A DNA stretch of 64,000 nucleotides, taken from Choricystis sp. odSpoLacu1. Its lineage: Eukaryota; Chlorophyta; Trebouxiophyceae. The stretch is from positions 434,001-498,000 of the forward strand of contig OY253661.1 of assembly GCA_958009055.1 (NCBI GenBank), read 5' to 3'. Made by a program: the position numbers and the translations under genes. The first letter of the stretch is position 1. The number at the start of each line of letters is the position of its first letter. Below the pieces are notes generated by a model. That model searched no databases. It was not told where the DNA came from and saw nothing but the letters and a program-made list of their open reading frames with translations. Positions 1-12,332 of this stretch are shown piece by piece.

Positions 1-319
1 CCATACTGGGGCGCGACGCCCGGGGGCGGGGGCGGGGGCCACGACATTGGGGGATGGGTCGCGACGCGGTGGAGAGCCCGCGGTCGGGAGAGGGCGCGTG
101 GGGGAAGGAGGTGTGAGCGAAAGAGGCGGTTTGTGGTTGTCGAGGGGTCAGTGTCGGGCGGTGCTGACAACCAAGCCCCAAGCCTTTGTCTCTCTCGACG
201 TTCGTGGCGCAACGCTTCTTCGTTCCTGATCGATAAATCTTTTCTTTTCACCTTGTCCGCTCCCTCCCTCCCCCCCCGTCCCCTCTGCCCGCTCCAACCT
301 CGATCCACACATCACTACT
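1..319. other. Upstream region of starch synthase gene
   Basis: No gene is recognised here. It lies directly upstream of the starch synthase start codon and should hold its promoter and 5' UTR. The last 80 bases are C/T-rich with an 8-C run. Overlapping open frames have arginine/proline-rich, low-complexity translations typical of GC-rich shadow frames. Confidence 0.5.
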
Positions 320-2115
320 ATGCTCACCAGCCGCGTTGTGACCGCCAACCGGGCGGCAGGCCGCGCCCCCGCGCGCACGCCGGCGCGCGCACACCGCGCC
401 TCGCCCCCCACTCGCGTCAGCGCTGCTGCCGGCCCGCCCCGCGCCGCGCCGCCAACCACCCCCTCCGACACGCCCTCCACCGAGGCCACCACCCCGCCCG
501 CCCGCCCCTCCGTCGCGGGCCCCATGCCCATCGTCTGGATCTCCACCGAGGTCGCAGGCTGGGCGTCCACGGGCGGCCTCGGCCAAGTGTCGGCCGAACT
601 GCCGCGCGAGCTCGCGCGCCGCGGCCACCGCGTCATGACGATCGCGCCCCGCTGGGACCAGTACGCGGACGCGTGGGACACGGCCGTGAGTGTTGATGTT
701 GGCGGCGAAACTGTTCGCTTTTTCCACACGAAGCGCAGTGGCGTGGATCACGTGTGGGTTGACAGCCCCATCTTCCTGGAGCGCGTGTGGGGCAAGACGG
801 GGAGCAAGCTGTACGGTCCCACGTCGGGGACGGACTACCCGGACAGCCACGCGGCGTTTGCCCTGTTCTGCCGCGCCGCGCTCGCCGCCATCAACTCCCT
901 CCCCTTCTCCCCCGCGTCGGGCGCCCCTGGCGCGCGCCAACCCTTCGCCATCGTGGCCAACGACTGGCACGCGGCCCTGGTGCCCGTGCTGATCAAGGAC
1001 GAGGAAGTGCCGGCGGGAAGGTTCACCAACGCGCGCACCGTGCTGGTCGCCCACAACGCGTCCTTCCAAGGCCGCGCCCCCGCCCCCTACTTCTCCGCCA
1101 CCGGCCTGCCCCAGTCCTCGTTTGACCGGTTCGCGTTCGAGGACGGCGACCCGCGCGCCCCCGGGGGTCCCGACCCGGGCCCCACCCCCCCCCGGCGCGC
1201 GCTTCGCCAAGGTCAACTGGCTGAAAGCGGGCGCGAGCGCGGCCGATCGCGTGGTCACGGTGTCGCCCGCGTACGCTGCCGAACTCACGTCCGGCCCCAA
1301 GGGCGGTGTCGAACTGGACGGCGCGTTCCTGGCGGCGGGCGTGGAGGGGATCGCGAACGGTCTCGACACGGCGGTGTGGTCGCCGTCGACATCCCCCCAC
1401 ATCGCGCTACGACGCGTCGAGCGTGACGTCCGGCAAGGCCGCCGCCAAGGCCGCGCTCCAAGCCGAACTCGGGCTGGCCGTCGACCCGGCCGCCCCCCTG
1501 GTCGGCGTCGTGTCCCGCCTGGAGGAGCAGAAAGGGATCGACCTCCTGCTGGCCGCCGCCCCCGCCCTCGCGGCGGCGGGCGTGCAGCTCGCCATCCTGG
1601 GCACGGGGAAACCCGTCCTGGAGGCGGGGCTGGAAGCCCTGACCGCCGCCCACCCTGGCGCCGCCGCGGGCATCGTCCGGTTCGATACCCCCCTCGCCCA
1701 CCGCATCTTTGCGGGGGCTGATATCGTGGCCGTCCCGTCCCGCTTCGAACCATGCGGCATCGTCCAGATGCAGGCGCTCTCGTTTGGCGCAGTGCCCGTG
1801 GTCGCGTCGGTTGGTGGCCTCATCGACACCGTGAAAGAGGGAGTCACGGGCTTCCATGTGGGCAAGTTTGAATCAGATGAAGAAGCGTCGCCCGCGGACG
1901 TGGAGGCGCTGACGTCGACCCTGCTGCGCGCGGCGGCTGCCGTCGGCACGCCCGCGCACGACGCGCTGCGTGCCAAAGCGATCGCGACTGAAGTGTCGTG
2001 GGGCGGCCCGGCCACGCGGTGGGAAGGTGTCCTCGCAGAATTGCTGGGCAACGAAAAGGCGGGCGAGGCCGTGGCCGCCAAGAACGCGGTGCTGACGCCG
2101 GCGCAAGCGGCGTGA
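320..2115 (+). CDS. GBSS: Granule-bound starch synthase (GT5), interrupted by two frame shifts
   Basis: Transfers glucose from ADP-glucose to alpha-1,4-glucan (amylose) on plastid starch granules. The first ~65 residues are a basic Ala/Arg/Pro transit peptide, followed by the GT5 catalytic domain (from 524). Family blocks seen: STGGLGQV, WDQYADAWDT, ETVRFFH, FLERVWGK, VNWLKAG, NGLDTAVW, SRLEEQKG and RFEPCGIVQMQAL. They lie in three frames. The first shift is at a 9-C run (1185-1193), with homology continuous on both sides; the second is near 1401-1408, between SPHI and RYDAS. No intron fits either point, so I read this as one gene with two indels in the assembly, or a recent pseudogene. The ADP-glucose Lys of the KTGGL motif is replaced by Ser. 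Single coding block; the AATAAA at 2147 lies about 30 bases after the stop. Confidence 0.88.
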
Positions 2116-2444
2116 GAGGGAGGGAGAGGTATGGAAGAAAACAAACAATAAAGCGCACTGGAGTGAAAAAGCAACGCCTTTATTCGGTTGGGAGCAGAGT
2201 TGCTGAGAGGGAGCGTGAGCGAGGAAGAGAGAGAGAGAGAGAGAAGATGAGAGAGAGATGCAGAGAGCGAAAGACGCACGGCGTCGACAGCCACCCCCTT
2301 TTGCGTGATCGCCCCCCCCCCCCCCCCGACACGCACACAATTTTCACACACGCCATTATTTACCTTGTTTCCAAACATCAAAAAACACCATGGGCCCTAT
2401 TTTTCCCTTCACATCAAAGCTTTGTCCATTCTAAATCACACCGA
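2116..2444. other. Convergent 3' intergenic region
   Basis: Lies between the starch synthase stop (+) and the rhodanese stop (-). It holds an AATAAA at 2147-2152, a purine tract rich in GAGAGA around 2208-2275 and a 16-C run at 2312-2327. No gene seen. Confidence 0.5.
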
Positions 2445-3374
2445 TCACTCATCCGGCGCCCCACGCTCCACGGGCTTGCCTTCATACCGCCACTGCGGCA
2501 GCCCGCCCTCCATGTGCACCACATCCTTCCACCCCAGCTCCAGCAGCTTGTAGCACGCTTTCAGGGACCGCGACTCCCGCCCAAACGCGCGCTCGGGGTC
2601 GTCCTTGAACGACTTCTTGCGGTCGGGCGCCCACGGCGGCATGCCGACAGTCAGGGTGCCCCCCAGCGAGCAGTACAGGATGAGTTTGCGCCGCTTGTTG
2701 GACCCCAGGGCGGCCACCGCGTCCGCCTCAAAGTCGGGGTTGCGCTCGGTGGCGGTCATGGCGAGGCCGACCGCCATGACGAAGCGTTTAATTGTGTCCC
2801 ACTGGCCGCTCCCCACGACAGGGCGGTACAGCGGCACGTTGGCCGACCCTTCAATCCTCTCCTTCTCCCACTGGTAGCGAGGGCGGCAGTCCACCAGCAC
2901 CGCCTTGCCGGAGGCCGCCAGCTTGAGGGCGGCGTCCGGGGTGACGGATTTTAGCCCTTTCTGGGTTAAGTAGGCGTGGACGACGGGCCACACGACGTAG
3001 GCTGACCCACTCTTGGGCGTCACGACAGCGCCGCCGCCCTCCATCCACTTGTCGTCGGTGTATTTGTCGGCGTTGTCGCGGTCTTTGGCGACCCGGATCC
3101 AGCGCTGTGGAGAGGGTTAAAGGTGGGGGTGAGTGCACGGGATCGATCAGTCGAAAAAAAAAAAACTGGGAAACCACCCACACAAACTACTCACCGAGTT
3201 GGCAAAGTCGTACTTGAACCCGCTGTACTTTTCGGAGGGCTTGGACCAGTCTTCACCCACCGCGGCCAGCGGGCGCGGACCGCGGGCGGACGAGGCGGCG
3301 CGGCGCGGCGCGGGGGGGCGGGGCGCCGTGGCGGGGCGGGCGGGGGCGCCGTTGGGCGATGAGAGAGTGCGCAT
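2445..3374 (-). CDS. Plastid rhodanese-like domain protein (STR9/STR11-like)
   Basis: Two exons on the minus strand, 3374-3195 and 3104-2445, joined in phase 0 through a GTGAGT donor and a CCACAG acceptor; 279 residues. Residues 1-40 are a Pro/Ala/Arg-rich transit peptide. The rhodanese domain covers about residues 115-270, with LVDCRPRYQWEKERI, ANVPLYRP, the active-site loop ILYCSLGGTL (catalytic-type Cys present) and the C-terminal HMEGGLPQW. The order and the ESRSLKACY segment resemble plant chloroplast rhodanese-like proteins STR9/STR11, whose substrate is not settled. Thylakoid or stroma location is inferred from the transit peptide. Confidence 0.8.
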
Positions 3375-3639
3375 CGTGCGTGTGTGGGGGGGGGGGCGAG
3401 GAGAGCAGCAGCGGTGGTGCGTGTGCGTGCCTAGCAGCGCGACCCGATTGGCGTGGAGAAACGCCGGTGAGGTTTTTGGCGCGGCCGAGTCGCTGCCGAC
3501 GATGGAGAAGCACGCCCTCCTTTCTCTTTCCTCACACAGCTGCAGAATTGGGATACAAACAACAGAATACACACAGAACGCAGAAGACGCAAGCACAACA
3601 CGCTGCTCCTTTAACCATTTTCCTCCCTCCTCTCTCTCT

Positions 3640-4896
3640 TCACCTCTTAAACGTGACTCTCGACGCGAGCACGCCATCCAGGTACCCCTCCAACCGCGTC
3701 GCCGCCTTGGCGTACACCGTGTCCGCCGCATTGTACAGGCGCGCGTTGGCAAAGACGCGGCGTATGTCGGCCACGACTTGGTCGAGGGTGGCGTAGGCGC
3801 CCGCGGTCGCGGCCCCGCGCGCAACGCGCGCGCGCAACGCCGCGAAATCCATCGGATCCTTGACCACGGTATAGTAGTCAGGCACGTCGCGCGCGTCCAC
3901 GGGCTCCAGGAAAGGCCACGCGTCTTCGTGGGAGGCGAGGTCGTCGACGAGGGCGGCGGCAAACGCGGCCAGGACTCCCGGCTCATTCGCCCGTGCCCAC
4001 GTTTTGGCGACGAGCAGCGACGCGACGGGCTCGGCCGCCAGAGCGTCCGCGTACCCTGCATCCGTGATGCCCGGGATGGTAAGTGGGTCCACGGGGCCGC
4101 CTGGGCCGTCGGTACCAAAGGCGGGCAGGCCGGGGTGGACAATGTGGGAGCGCGACGCGGTGCGCATGCGCGCGCCGACCGCGGCGCGCGCGGATGACAC
4201 GACGTCCAGCAGGCTCGCGTACGGGATGCGGGGGTCCAGCCGGCACTCCATCAACGTGCCGCCATCATAGTCCTTGATGTAGCCGCGCCAGCGGGACGGG
4301 TCGAGCGTGACTTTGGAGGTGAAGCCTTGCTTGGCAAAATAGCCGACCGCGTTGTTATCAGCATAAGTCAAAAACGCGTTTACGTCATCCCGGGACACGG
4401 CAGCCGCTTTGGCTTGGTTCATGAGGCGGGCGCCGTAGCCTTTGACCTGCTCGTTGGCAGACACCGCACAAAACGCGATCTCGCCCAGCGCGCGCGGCGG
4501 CGGAAACACGCGGTAGGTGACGCCACCCACCACGCCCCCCCCCCGCCGCACGATGGCGACGGACGCGTGGCGCCGGTCAAAAACGAGGCGTGCGATGTAT
4601 TCTTTGGGCATGTTGGGCAGTTGGCGCGAGTAGACGTGTTTCAGTCCGATGAGCAAGATCGACGACACGGGGTCGCCGTCGTTCCTCACGTACTCAAACG
4701 CCAGCTCGCCCTCGGCTTCCCGGGCCGCCAGAAAGGCTTCGCGCTGCATGTAGGCGCCGTGCGGAGTGAGAGCCGCCGCGGACGAGGCAGACGTGGTGGG
4801 GGGCGGGTCGGGGGGCGCGTCGGGGGGGGCGTCCTCGTCCACGCGGCGGCGTTTGGTGGTGCCGCCCCCCGAGTCGCTGGTGGTGGCTGCCATCAT
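3640..4896 (-). CDS. GCN5: Histone acetyltransferase GCN5 (catalytic SAGA/ADA subunit)
   Basis: Intronless gene of 418 residues. It acetylates histone H3 tails as the catalytic subunit of SAGA/ADA-type co-activators in the nucleus. A short disordered N-terminus (KRRRV nuclear-localisation-like at ~14-18) precedes the GNAT domain (~residues 60-225): IARLVFDRRH, GGVTYRVF, the catalytic-Glu segment GEIAFCAV, and the acetyl-CoA loop QVKGYGARLMN. A bromodomain occupies ~310-410 with WPFLEPVDARDVPDYY, KDPMDF and the acetyl-lysine-binding NARLYN. Start chosen at the paired ATGs 4896/4893, because upstream in-frame codons lie in unconserved sequence. About 290 bp separate it from the divergent RBM42 gene. 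Confidence 0.95.
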   Translation of the reverse strand: MMAATTSDSGGGTTKRRRVDEDAPPDAPPDPPPTTSASSAAALTPHGAYMQREAFLAAREAEGELAFEYVRNDGDPVSSILLIGLKHVYSRQLPNMPKEYIARLVFDRRHASVAIVRRGGGVVGGVTYRVFPPPRALGEIAFCAVSANEQVKGYGARLMNQAKAAAVSRDDVNAFLTYADNNAVGYFAKQGFTSKVTLDPSRWRGYIKDYDGGTLMECRLDPRIPYASLLDVVSSARAAVGARMRTASRSHIVHPGLPAFGTDGPGGPVDPLTIPGITDAGYADALAAEPVASLLVAKTWARANEPGVLAAFAAALVDDLASHEDAWPFLEPVDARDVPDYYTVVKDPMDFAALRARVARGAATAGAYATLDQVVADIRRVFANARLYNAADTVYAKAATRLEGYLDGVLASRVTFKR

Positions 4897-5188
4897 GGGG
4901 AGAGGGTGGGAAAGAGGGGCGCGCGCGCGCGGCGCGGGGGCACACGGAGAGTCTTCCCCCAGGATTGAACCGCCTGATTTATGTTTTCTGTTCACTCTGT
5001 TTTTTCCTTGTTTTTCTTGTGCCTTGCGCCTGGACGGACGCAACGCTGCGCAGCTGCGCCTCTGTTGCTCTCACGCCTCGAGTCGTTGGACGAGCGGGGT
5101 GGGAGACGCGCGTGTGGCACCAGGAGCCTAGGCCTGCATTTGCACGCCACCCCCTGTCCCTCCGCGTCCCTCCTTCCACACCGCCAAA
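4897..5188. promoter_or_regulatory. Shared divergent promoter region GCN5 / RBM42
   Basis: 292 bp between two divergent start codons, so both promoters and 5' UTRs must fit here. A T-rich patch at 4984-5020 stands out from the GC-rich surroundings. No TATA box is obvious. Inferred from layout only. Confidence 0.45.
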
Positions 5189-6182
5189 ATGGCCGACGAC
5201 CTGGACGCCGAGCTGGCCCGCTTCCAGGCCGAACTGGCCGAGGTGGAGGCCGCAGCGCCGGCGGCCGAGGAGGCGCCTCCCAAGCTGCCGCCGCCCCCGC
5301 CGCAGAGCAAGCTACCGCCACCGCCACCCGCCAAGCTGCCGCCGCCGCCGGGCGGGGCGGGCTTGGTGGTTAGCAAGGTGTGTGTGTGTGTGTGTTTGTG
5401 TGGTAGAGAGAGAGGAGAGGGGTAGGCGTGCGGTGTTTTGCTGACTTTTGTCTTTCTCTTCCTCACAGCCCGCCGTCGCGGCCTCCGCCCCGCCTCGCCC
5501 CGCGCCACCGCCACCAGCCGCAGCAGCCCCGCCAGTGACGTACGGGGCACCGCCCCCGCCTCAGCATGGGGCGGCCATGCCGCCGCCCGGGCATGGCGCG
5601 CCCCCTCAGTTTGGGGTGGGGGCTCCCCCTCCCCACGCGTACGGCGCGCCCAAGCCCCCGCCGCAGTACGGTTACGGCGTTCCAGGCTCCATGGGACCTC
5701 ACGTCGGCGGCGGCGGCGGCCCTGGGCCGTCGACTGCTGCCCCAACTGGGCAGCCCGCGCCCGGCGCAGCAGCCAAGGCCCCCGTCCCCCGCATGATTGG
5801 CGGCAAAGTGTGGACCGACGCCTCCCTGTCCGACTGGCCGGACAACGATTTCCGCCTGTTTGTCGGCGACCTGGGCAATGAGACAGGGGACGACGCGCTG
5901 GCGACCGCGTTTGCTGCCTACCCGTCCCTCGCGCGAGCCAAAGTCGTGCGCGACAAGCGGACCGGCAAGACGAAGGGCTATGGCTTTGTTTCATTTACCG
6001 AAGCAGTCGATGGCGCCCGCGCCCTCAAAGAGATGGATGGCGCGTACATTGGCAACCGGCCCGTCAAGCTGCGCCGCTCGACGTGGGCGGAGCGCACGCC
6101 CGCCGCGCTGGCGAGGCGGGGGGCGAGGCTGCCATCCAAGCGCGTGCTGAAGAAGCACAGCATCGTGCCGCAGCCAGAGTAG
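5189..6182 (+). CDS. RBM42: RNA-binding protein 42 homologue (single RRM)
   Basis: Exons 5189-5377 and 5469-6182, joined in phase 0; the intron starts in a (GT)n tract. 300 residues. The N-terminus (MADDLDAELARFQAEL) is the short acidic helix typical of RBM42, followed by ~130 residues of Pro/Gly/Tyr/Ala low complexity. A C-terminal RRM (~205-285) carries RNP2 RLFVGDL and RNP1 KGYGFVSF, with the RBM42-type flanks IGGKVWTD upstream and KLRRSTW and KKHSIV downstream. In animals this family associates with spliceosomal and hnRNP particles; the role here is inferred. A TGTAA, the chlorophyte-type polyadenylation signal, occurs about 45 bases after the stop. Confidence 0.9.
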
Positions 6183-6501
6183 AATTGTGGAGTATGCGTG
6201 TGGGGTGGAGAGAAGAGAGGAGGGGGTTGTAAAGAGACCGAAACTGATGAGCAACAGACACAGATGTGAGAGCGTGCCTCTAAAAAACGTCCCAAAACTT
6301 TCCACCCACCCGCACTGCCTCCACCCGCCTCCACCATCTTGCCCCCCGCCACGCTGACCGGCTGACACGCTGCAACATTGGTGACCAATCAACAAAGAGA
6401 ATGAAGGTTGTTTTCGTGGCTCTAACAGAATGGAAAAAGAAAAAAAACGCCGCCTCGTCGGGGTCTCCTCTCCCCACCCTCTCTCCTTTTCCACACATCC
6501 C

Positions 6502-7747
<1,246 letters not shown>

Positions 7748-7879
7748 GTGGGCGCGTGTTGGTGAGAAGAAGAGGAGAAAAAACGCGAGTGTGATTTCCT
7801 TTGGCAGTTTTCGCGGCTCTTCTTTCCGCCCCTCGTGTGAGGAACCGGCGCCGACACCTTTTCTCTCCCTCTCCACACT
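7748..7879. promoter_or_regulatory. Compact divergent promoter Rab11 / BCD1
   Basis: 132 bp between the start codons of two divergent genes. The sequence is comparatively A/T-rich in the middle (GAAGAGGAGAAAAAACG and TTTCCTTTGG). Assignment rests on position only. Confidence 0.45.
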
Positions 7880-8224
7880 ATGGCAGCGTCACCACCGTCG
7901 CCACGTCCTGGTGCGTGCGGGCAGGCGAATGCAAGCGCGCGCAAACGTGCGCACTGCGCTGTGCGCGCGGGCCAGCTCACAACACATGCCGCTGCCCCCT
8001 GCCCGCCTCCTCGCCTCACCTCGCCTCCCACCTCTCTCTCCAGACGGCGACACAGCCACCGACACTGCCGCCGCCCCGTCTCGCCCCTCCTGCGGCGCGT
8101 GTGGCGCCCTCCCCGCCTACCGCTGCCCGCGCTGCGACGCGCGGGCGTGCTCCGTCGCGTGCGGGCGGGCGCACAAGCAGGCGACAGGTGAGAGGGGTAG
8201 TGTGTGTGTTTGTGTGTGTGTTTG

Positions 8225-8258
<34 letters not shown>

Positions 8259-9018
8259 GTGCGGTGGTGCCGACCAAACTCCTCACGCTGACGCTTTCTT
8301 TCCTCCTCATCACCTCCCCTCACACTCAGGCTGCACCGGCAAGCGCGACCGCGCCGCCTTTGTCCCTCTGGCCGCCATGACGGAGACAACCCTCGTGTCC
8401 GACATCCACCTGCTGGAGGAGGCGGCGTCCGTGTCCGTGGCCGCGCGCGCCGCGGCCGCACCCACCACTCGCGGCCCGCCGCCCGGCCGCGCGGCGGCGT
8501 GCTTGCCCCCCCACCTGAGGGCGTTGGTGGGGGCGGCAAAGGCAGAGGGAATAACACTGAAAACACTACCTGCCGGCATGGACGCACGGCGGCGCAACAC
8601 CAGCTGCGTCGAACGTAAAAGCGAGCGCAGCGCGCGCGTGCGCTGGCGCGTCGAGTGGCGCCTGGCGGCGGCGCCCAAGGGCGCACCCCCCGCCTGGACC
8701 GATGCGCGCGCCGACCCGGACGCCGCCCTGGGGGCGCTGCTGGCGGCGCACATTGCCAAGAGTGCAGGCGCGGCGGGTGGGGCGGCGTCTGCAGCACTTG
8801 CCCCCTACCTGTCCACCCCGCCCGCCGACCTCACCCTGCTGCTCAAACTGGAGGGACGCCCCGCCAACGCTCCCCTGCATGCGCGGTTGGATGGCGGGGC
8901 GTGCGCGGCGGCCGCGCTGGCGGGGCGCACGGTGGTTGAGTTTCCGACGGTCATCGTCGCGCTTGCAAGCGAGGCGGCTGGTTTCGCGGTGGAGGAGGAG
9001 AAGGAGGCAACAACATAG
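7880..9018 (+). CDS. BCD1: Box C/D snoRNP assembly factor BCD1 (HIT zinc finger)
   Basis: Three exons: 7880-7910, 8044-8187 and 8330-9018, with phases 1 and 1; 287 residues. The zf-HIT finger is assembled across the exon 2/3 junction: CGACGALPAYRCPRC, CSVACGRAHK, then GCTGKRDR from exon 3. The GCTGKRDR extension and the following FVPLAAMTETTLVSDIHLLE are diagnostic of BCD1/ZNHIT6, the nucleolar factor needed for box C/D snoRNA accumulation. The ~170-residue C-terminal part is conserved in style but harder to assign. The second intron contains a long GT-rich tract (8198-8258) just after the donor. Confidence 0.9.
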
Positions 9019-9245
9019 GATTTGTTTTTATTGTGTGTAGAAAGTGGGGTAGAGGCTAGCCCAAGAAAATGAAAAAACGTTTTGCAGTCCAGAAGCTCTC
9101 TCTCTCGCACGCGCCCTTTTGCCACCACACTCTTGCCACGCGCACTGCACACCGCACACCACACACAGCCACCAAGCACACAGCGCGCATAAAAATAAAA
9201 ATCAGAAAGCGGGGGTCGGGGGGCTACTCTCTCTCTCTCTTCTCT

Positions 9246-11518
9246 TCACTTGCTCTTGCCGTCGTCGCTGCTGCCCACGGGCGACCCCTCCCGCGGCGGC
9301 CGCGTCACGCCGTCCGCCGCCAGCGGCGGGGACGCGGGGGGGGGCGGCACATCGGGGAAGGCTTGCCAGGTTGAGTCAGCCGCGGGAGCGGCCGCGGGTG
9401 CCGTGGGCGCGGGCACCGGGGGCGACGTGCTGGCCGCTGGCGGCGCGGGCGCGCGCGCGGGCGGGCCATCATCCGAGTCGTCATCCGACGAGTCGTCGGA
9501 TGACGAATCGTCCGACGTGGACAGTGACGCGCCGCCATCGTCGTCGTCGCCTTCCGGCACCGCCCCCGATATGCGCAGCGCGCCCACGCTGGCGGCGGCT
9601 TCCGCCAGTTGCTGCAGGTCCAGCGCGGTGCGGGTGGGAGGCGACCCGGTGGGGGCATCGCCATCACCATCGCCGTCGTCGTCGCCAGCGTCGGCCACGA
9701 CGCCGACGCCCGTGCCCCACCCCCCACCATACGCGTCCCCCTCCCCCAGGGAGGGTGCGCCCAGCAGCCCCGCCCCAAAGGGAGCGGGCGCGGGGCGGCC
9801 GCACGCCCAGGCGTCCGGGTCGTCGCGCTCCGTGCGCGCGCGCAGGTCGCCCTCCGCCCACGGCGCCCACGCGGGCTCTGCTGCGAGGGCAGCCGCCACC
9901 GCTGCATTGCCAGCCGCCGCCAACGCGGCCAGCCGGTTGCCCAGGTGGGTGACGTGGCCCAAGTACCCCGCGCGCAGGGGGGCGCGCCCCGCCGCGCGCG
10001 CTTCGTCCCCGGGGCGCGGCGTCGGGGTGACGGTTGCCGGCGCGGTCGCCAACCACCGCGGCAGGGCGGCGTCCTCCAGCACGTGGGCCAGCAGGGCGGG
10101 CGGGCCAGCGCCACCCTCGCCGTCGCCATCCAGGGCGGTCAACAACAGGGCGGCGACGTGGTGGTGGAGCAGGTTGTTGAATGGGTAGGCCGTGAAAAGT
10201 GAGAGACACGCGGACACGGCGCCCGCCCCCACCACGCCGTCCACGGCGGCAGACCGCCCGGTGCGCAGCAGGGCGACGAGCAGGGCCACCGCCTTGATGC
10301 GGGTGAGGCCGAGGGGGGGGTCGAGGACGCCGTAGGGGGTGAGTTGAGGGGGGGGGCGGGATGATGATGACGCGGCGGCATCACCACCATTCCCACCACT
10401 CCCACTGCCGTCCAGCAGGGCCACCAGGCTGGACAGCCGCTCCACCACGCCCGCGACGGCAGCGTCTTTTGTGGCGATGTCAACCTGCGTCGCGGCCGCG
10501 GCCGCAGCAGCCGATAGCAGGTGTGGATCCGCGGGCGCGTCCTTGGGCTCCAGCAGGGCGATAGCCACCTCCAGGGCTTGGACAGAGGGTGGGGATGGAG
10601 GGGGGACAGTGGGCGGAGGGGGGGCGGCGTCGCCGTTGCCACCGTCACTCTCTTTCCCTCCCTCTTCGTCCCCCACCGCCAGCGCCCTGTCCAGCAGCTT
10701 GCCCAGGAAGGCGTCATCCGCGAACGCGGGCAGCAGGGGACTGCCATGCGCCCGCACCACGGCGGCCAGCACGGCGGCCGCGTGTTTCTGGGCGTCGGGG
10801 GGCGCGGTCGGCGCGAGCTGGTCGAGCAAGCCGTCCAGCACGCCCGACGCTTTCAACCAGTCGAGCTCGGAGGCGGGCAGGCCCATGGCATCGTCCGCGC
10901 CCAGCAGGCGGGCCACGATTTCGGCGACGGAGGCGGTGTCCACGTGGGCAACGAGGGAGGTAAGACAATCGCGGTGCGTGCGCAGGTGTCCCATCACCGC
11001 CCCTGTGCGCCGGGCCAGCAGCCTGGCGGTGAGACGAGCAAAGTAGCCCGCCCGCACACAGTCCAGGGGGCGGGGCGCGTCCAGCACGGAGAAGAGGCGA
11101 GTCAGGTGGGGGGAGCCGGGGGCGACCAGCGCGTCGAGCAGGGCGTCAATCTCGCAGCACAGGACTTCGCAGGCGGCAAAAGGGTACTTGAATCTGACTT
11201 TGCGGTCGGCGTCTGGTGGTGTACATGTGTGTGTAGGGTGGTGGGTGAGGTTTTGGGGTGAAAACTTTTGTCCTCCCCATAGCAAAACCACCACCTCCCT
11301 CTTCTCTCACACTCACCCGCTGGCGGCGCGTCCACAATGTAGCCCACCAGCTCCTGCACCGTGCTCTCCCGCGCCAGAAAGTCGACGAGGCGCCCGTTGA
11401 GCGCGCGCGCTTCCTGGACGACGTCGTCTTGATCTAAAAGGTCGGCCAGGGTGAAGGCGTCCCTGTCCAGGACGGCGTCCAGGGGGCTGGAGGCGAGGGA
11501 GGTGACCCTCCAGAACAT
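9246..11518 (-). CDS. SAPS-domain regulatory subunit of protein phosphatase 6
   Basis: Exons 11518-11317 and 11212-9246, phase 1; 722 residues. The N-terminus MFWRVTSLASSPLDAVLD with FTLADLLDQDDVVQE matches SAPS proteins (yeast SAP155/SAP190, animal PPP6R), which scaffold the PP6/Sit4 catalytic subunit. The helical-repeat SAPS region runs to ~residue 500: FAACEVLCCEIDALL, YFARLTARLL, PYGVLDPPLGLTRIKAVAL and PFNNLLHHHVAALL. The C-terminus is acidic and Ser/Asp-rich (DDDSDDG), then Pro/Ala-rich. No catalytic residues are expected. It converges with BCD1 across 227 bp. Confidence 0.88.
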
Positions 11519-12332
11519 GGTTCTTTGGGAGGGAGTGTGTGTGTGTGTGTGGAGGAGGGGGCACCCGAGGGGCGGGGTGCGCAGAAAAAGAAGGTGTGTG
11601 CCGGTTAGGGTTTTCACGACCGTCGGACCGTCTGCCCACGTGCGCGCTCAGACAGCCGGCCTTGCACGCGCCTGCGAAACGGGCGGGCGAGCGCCGGCGC
11701 GCGGGGGGAGGCCCGAGAGCGCGCGCCCGCGATGGGGGCGCAGTGGCGATGCGTGTGCGGTCACACGCGGGGTGTGGGGTCCGCCCCTGCCACACCCGTG
11801 GGAGACGGCGCTGTGTGTGCGCGCCGGAACGGGGCGCGTGGGTGCAGCGGCGTGGGGGCGCGCGCGTGCACGAATGAAAAAAAAAGTGAACACAGGCGCC
11901 GCGCTGTTTCCGTCGCTATCGCGAAAACCACCCGCTGTCGGTTTCGACGACCCCTGGCTCGATGCTGCCTGATCACCCCGCTGATTGCATACATGTGCAT
12001 GAGCTGTGCTGGTGTTTTTGAGTGGGAGAGAGGCGCCTCTGGGGAAAGCCGCGACGTGGGGGTCACGACCGTGTTCCAACGACACGCCCCCACCCGTCTC
12101 TCTCGCCCTCCCCACAAAAACAACAGCGGAGCAGGCTGCAGAAAAAAAAACAGACGATCGTGTCTTGTTGGCCTGGCTTTGCCCTGATTGACAAGCGGGC
12201 CCCCGGAGCAAAAGTCAGACGGAAAGAAAAAGCTGGGCGCCCTTTTTTGCGTCGTTGGTCTTGACCAGCCACTCTCCCTTTTTTTCTTTTTTCCCCCAAT
12301 TCGGCGACTCCCTGGCTTCTGAGTCCCCCATC
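11519..12332. other. Divergent intergenic region SAPS / GATA
   Basis: 814 bp without a recognisable gene. It begins with a (GT)n stretch just upstream of the SAPS start (about 11536-11551), contains A runs at 11878-11884 and 12141-12149, and ends in T-rich pyrimidine tracts before the GATA start. Open frames across it are arginine-rich shadows. It is likely to hold two separate promoters. Confidence 0.5.

Noticed and set aside
1170..1420. Introns to explain the starch synthase frame changes
   Set aside because: Homology is continuous on both sides with no GT-AG pair in the few bases available.
8198..8258. GT-rich tract as a coding or regulatory element
   Set aside because: Lies directly after the BCD1 donor inside an intron; explained as intron microsatellite.
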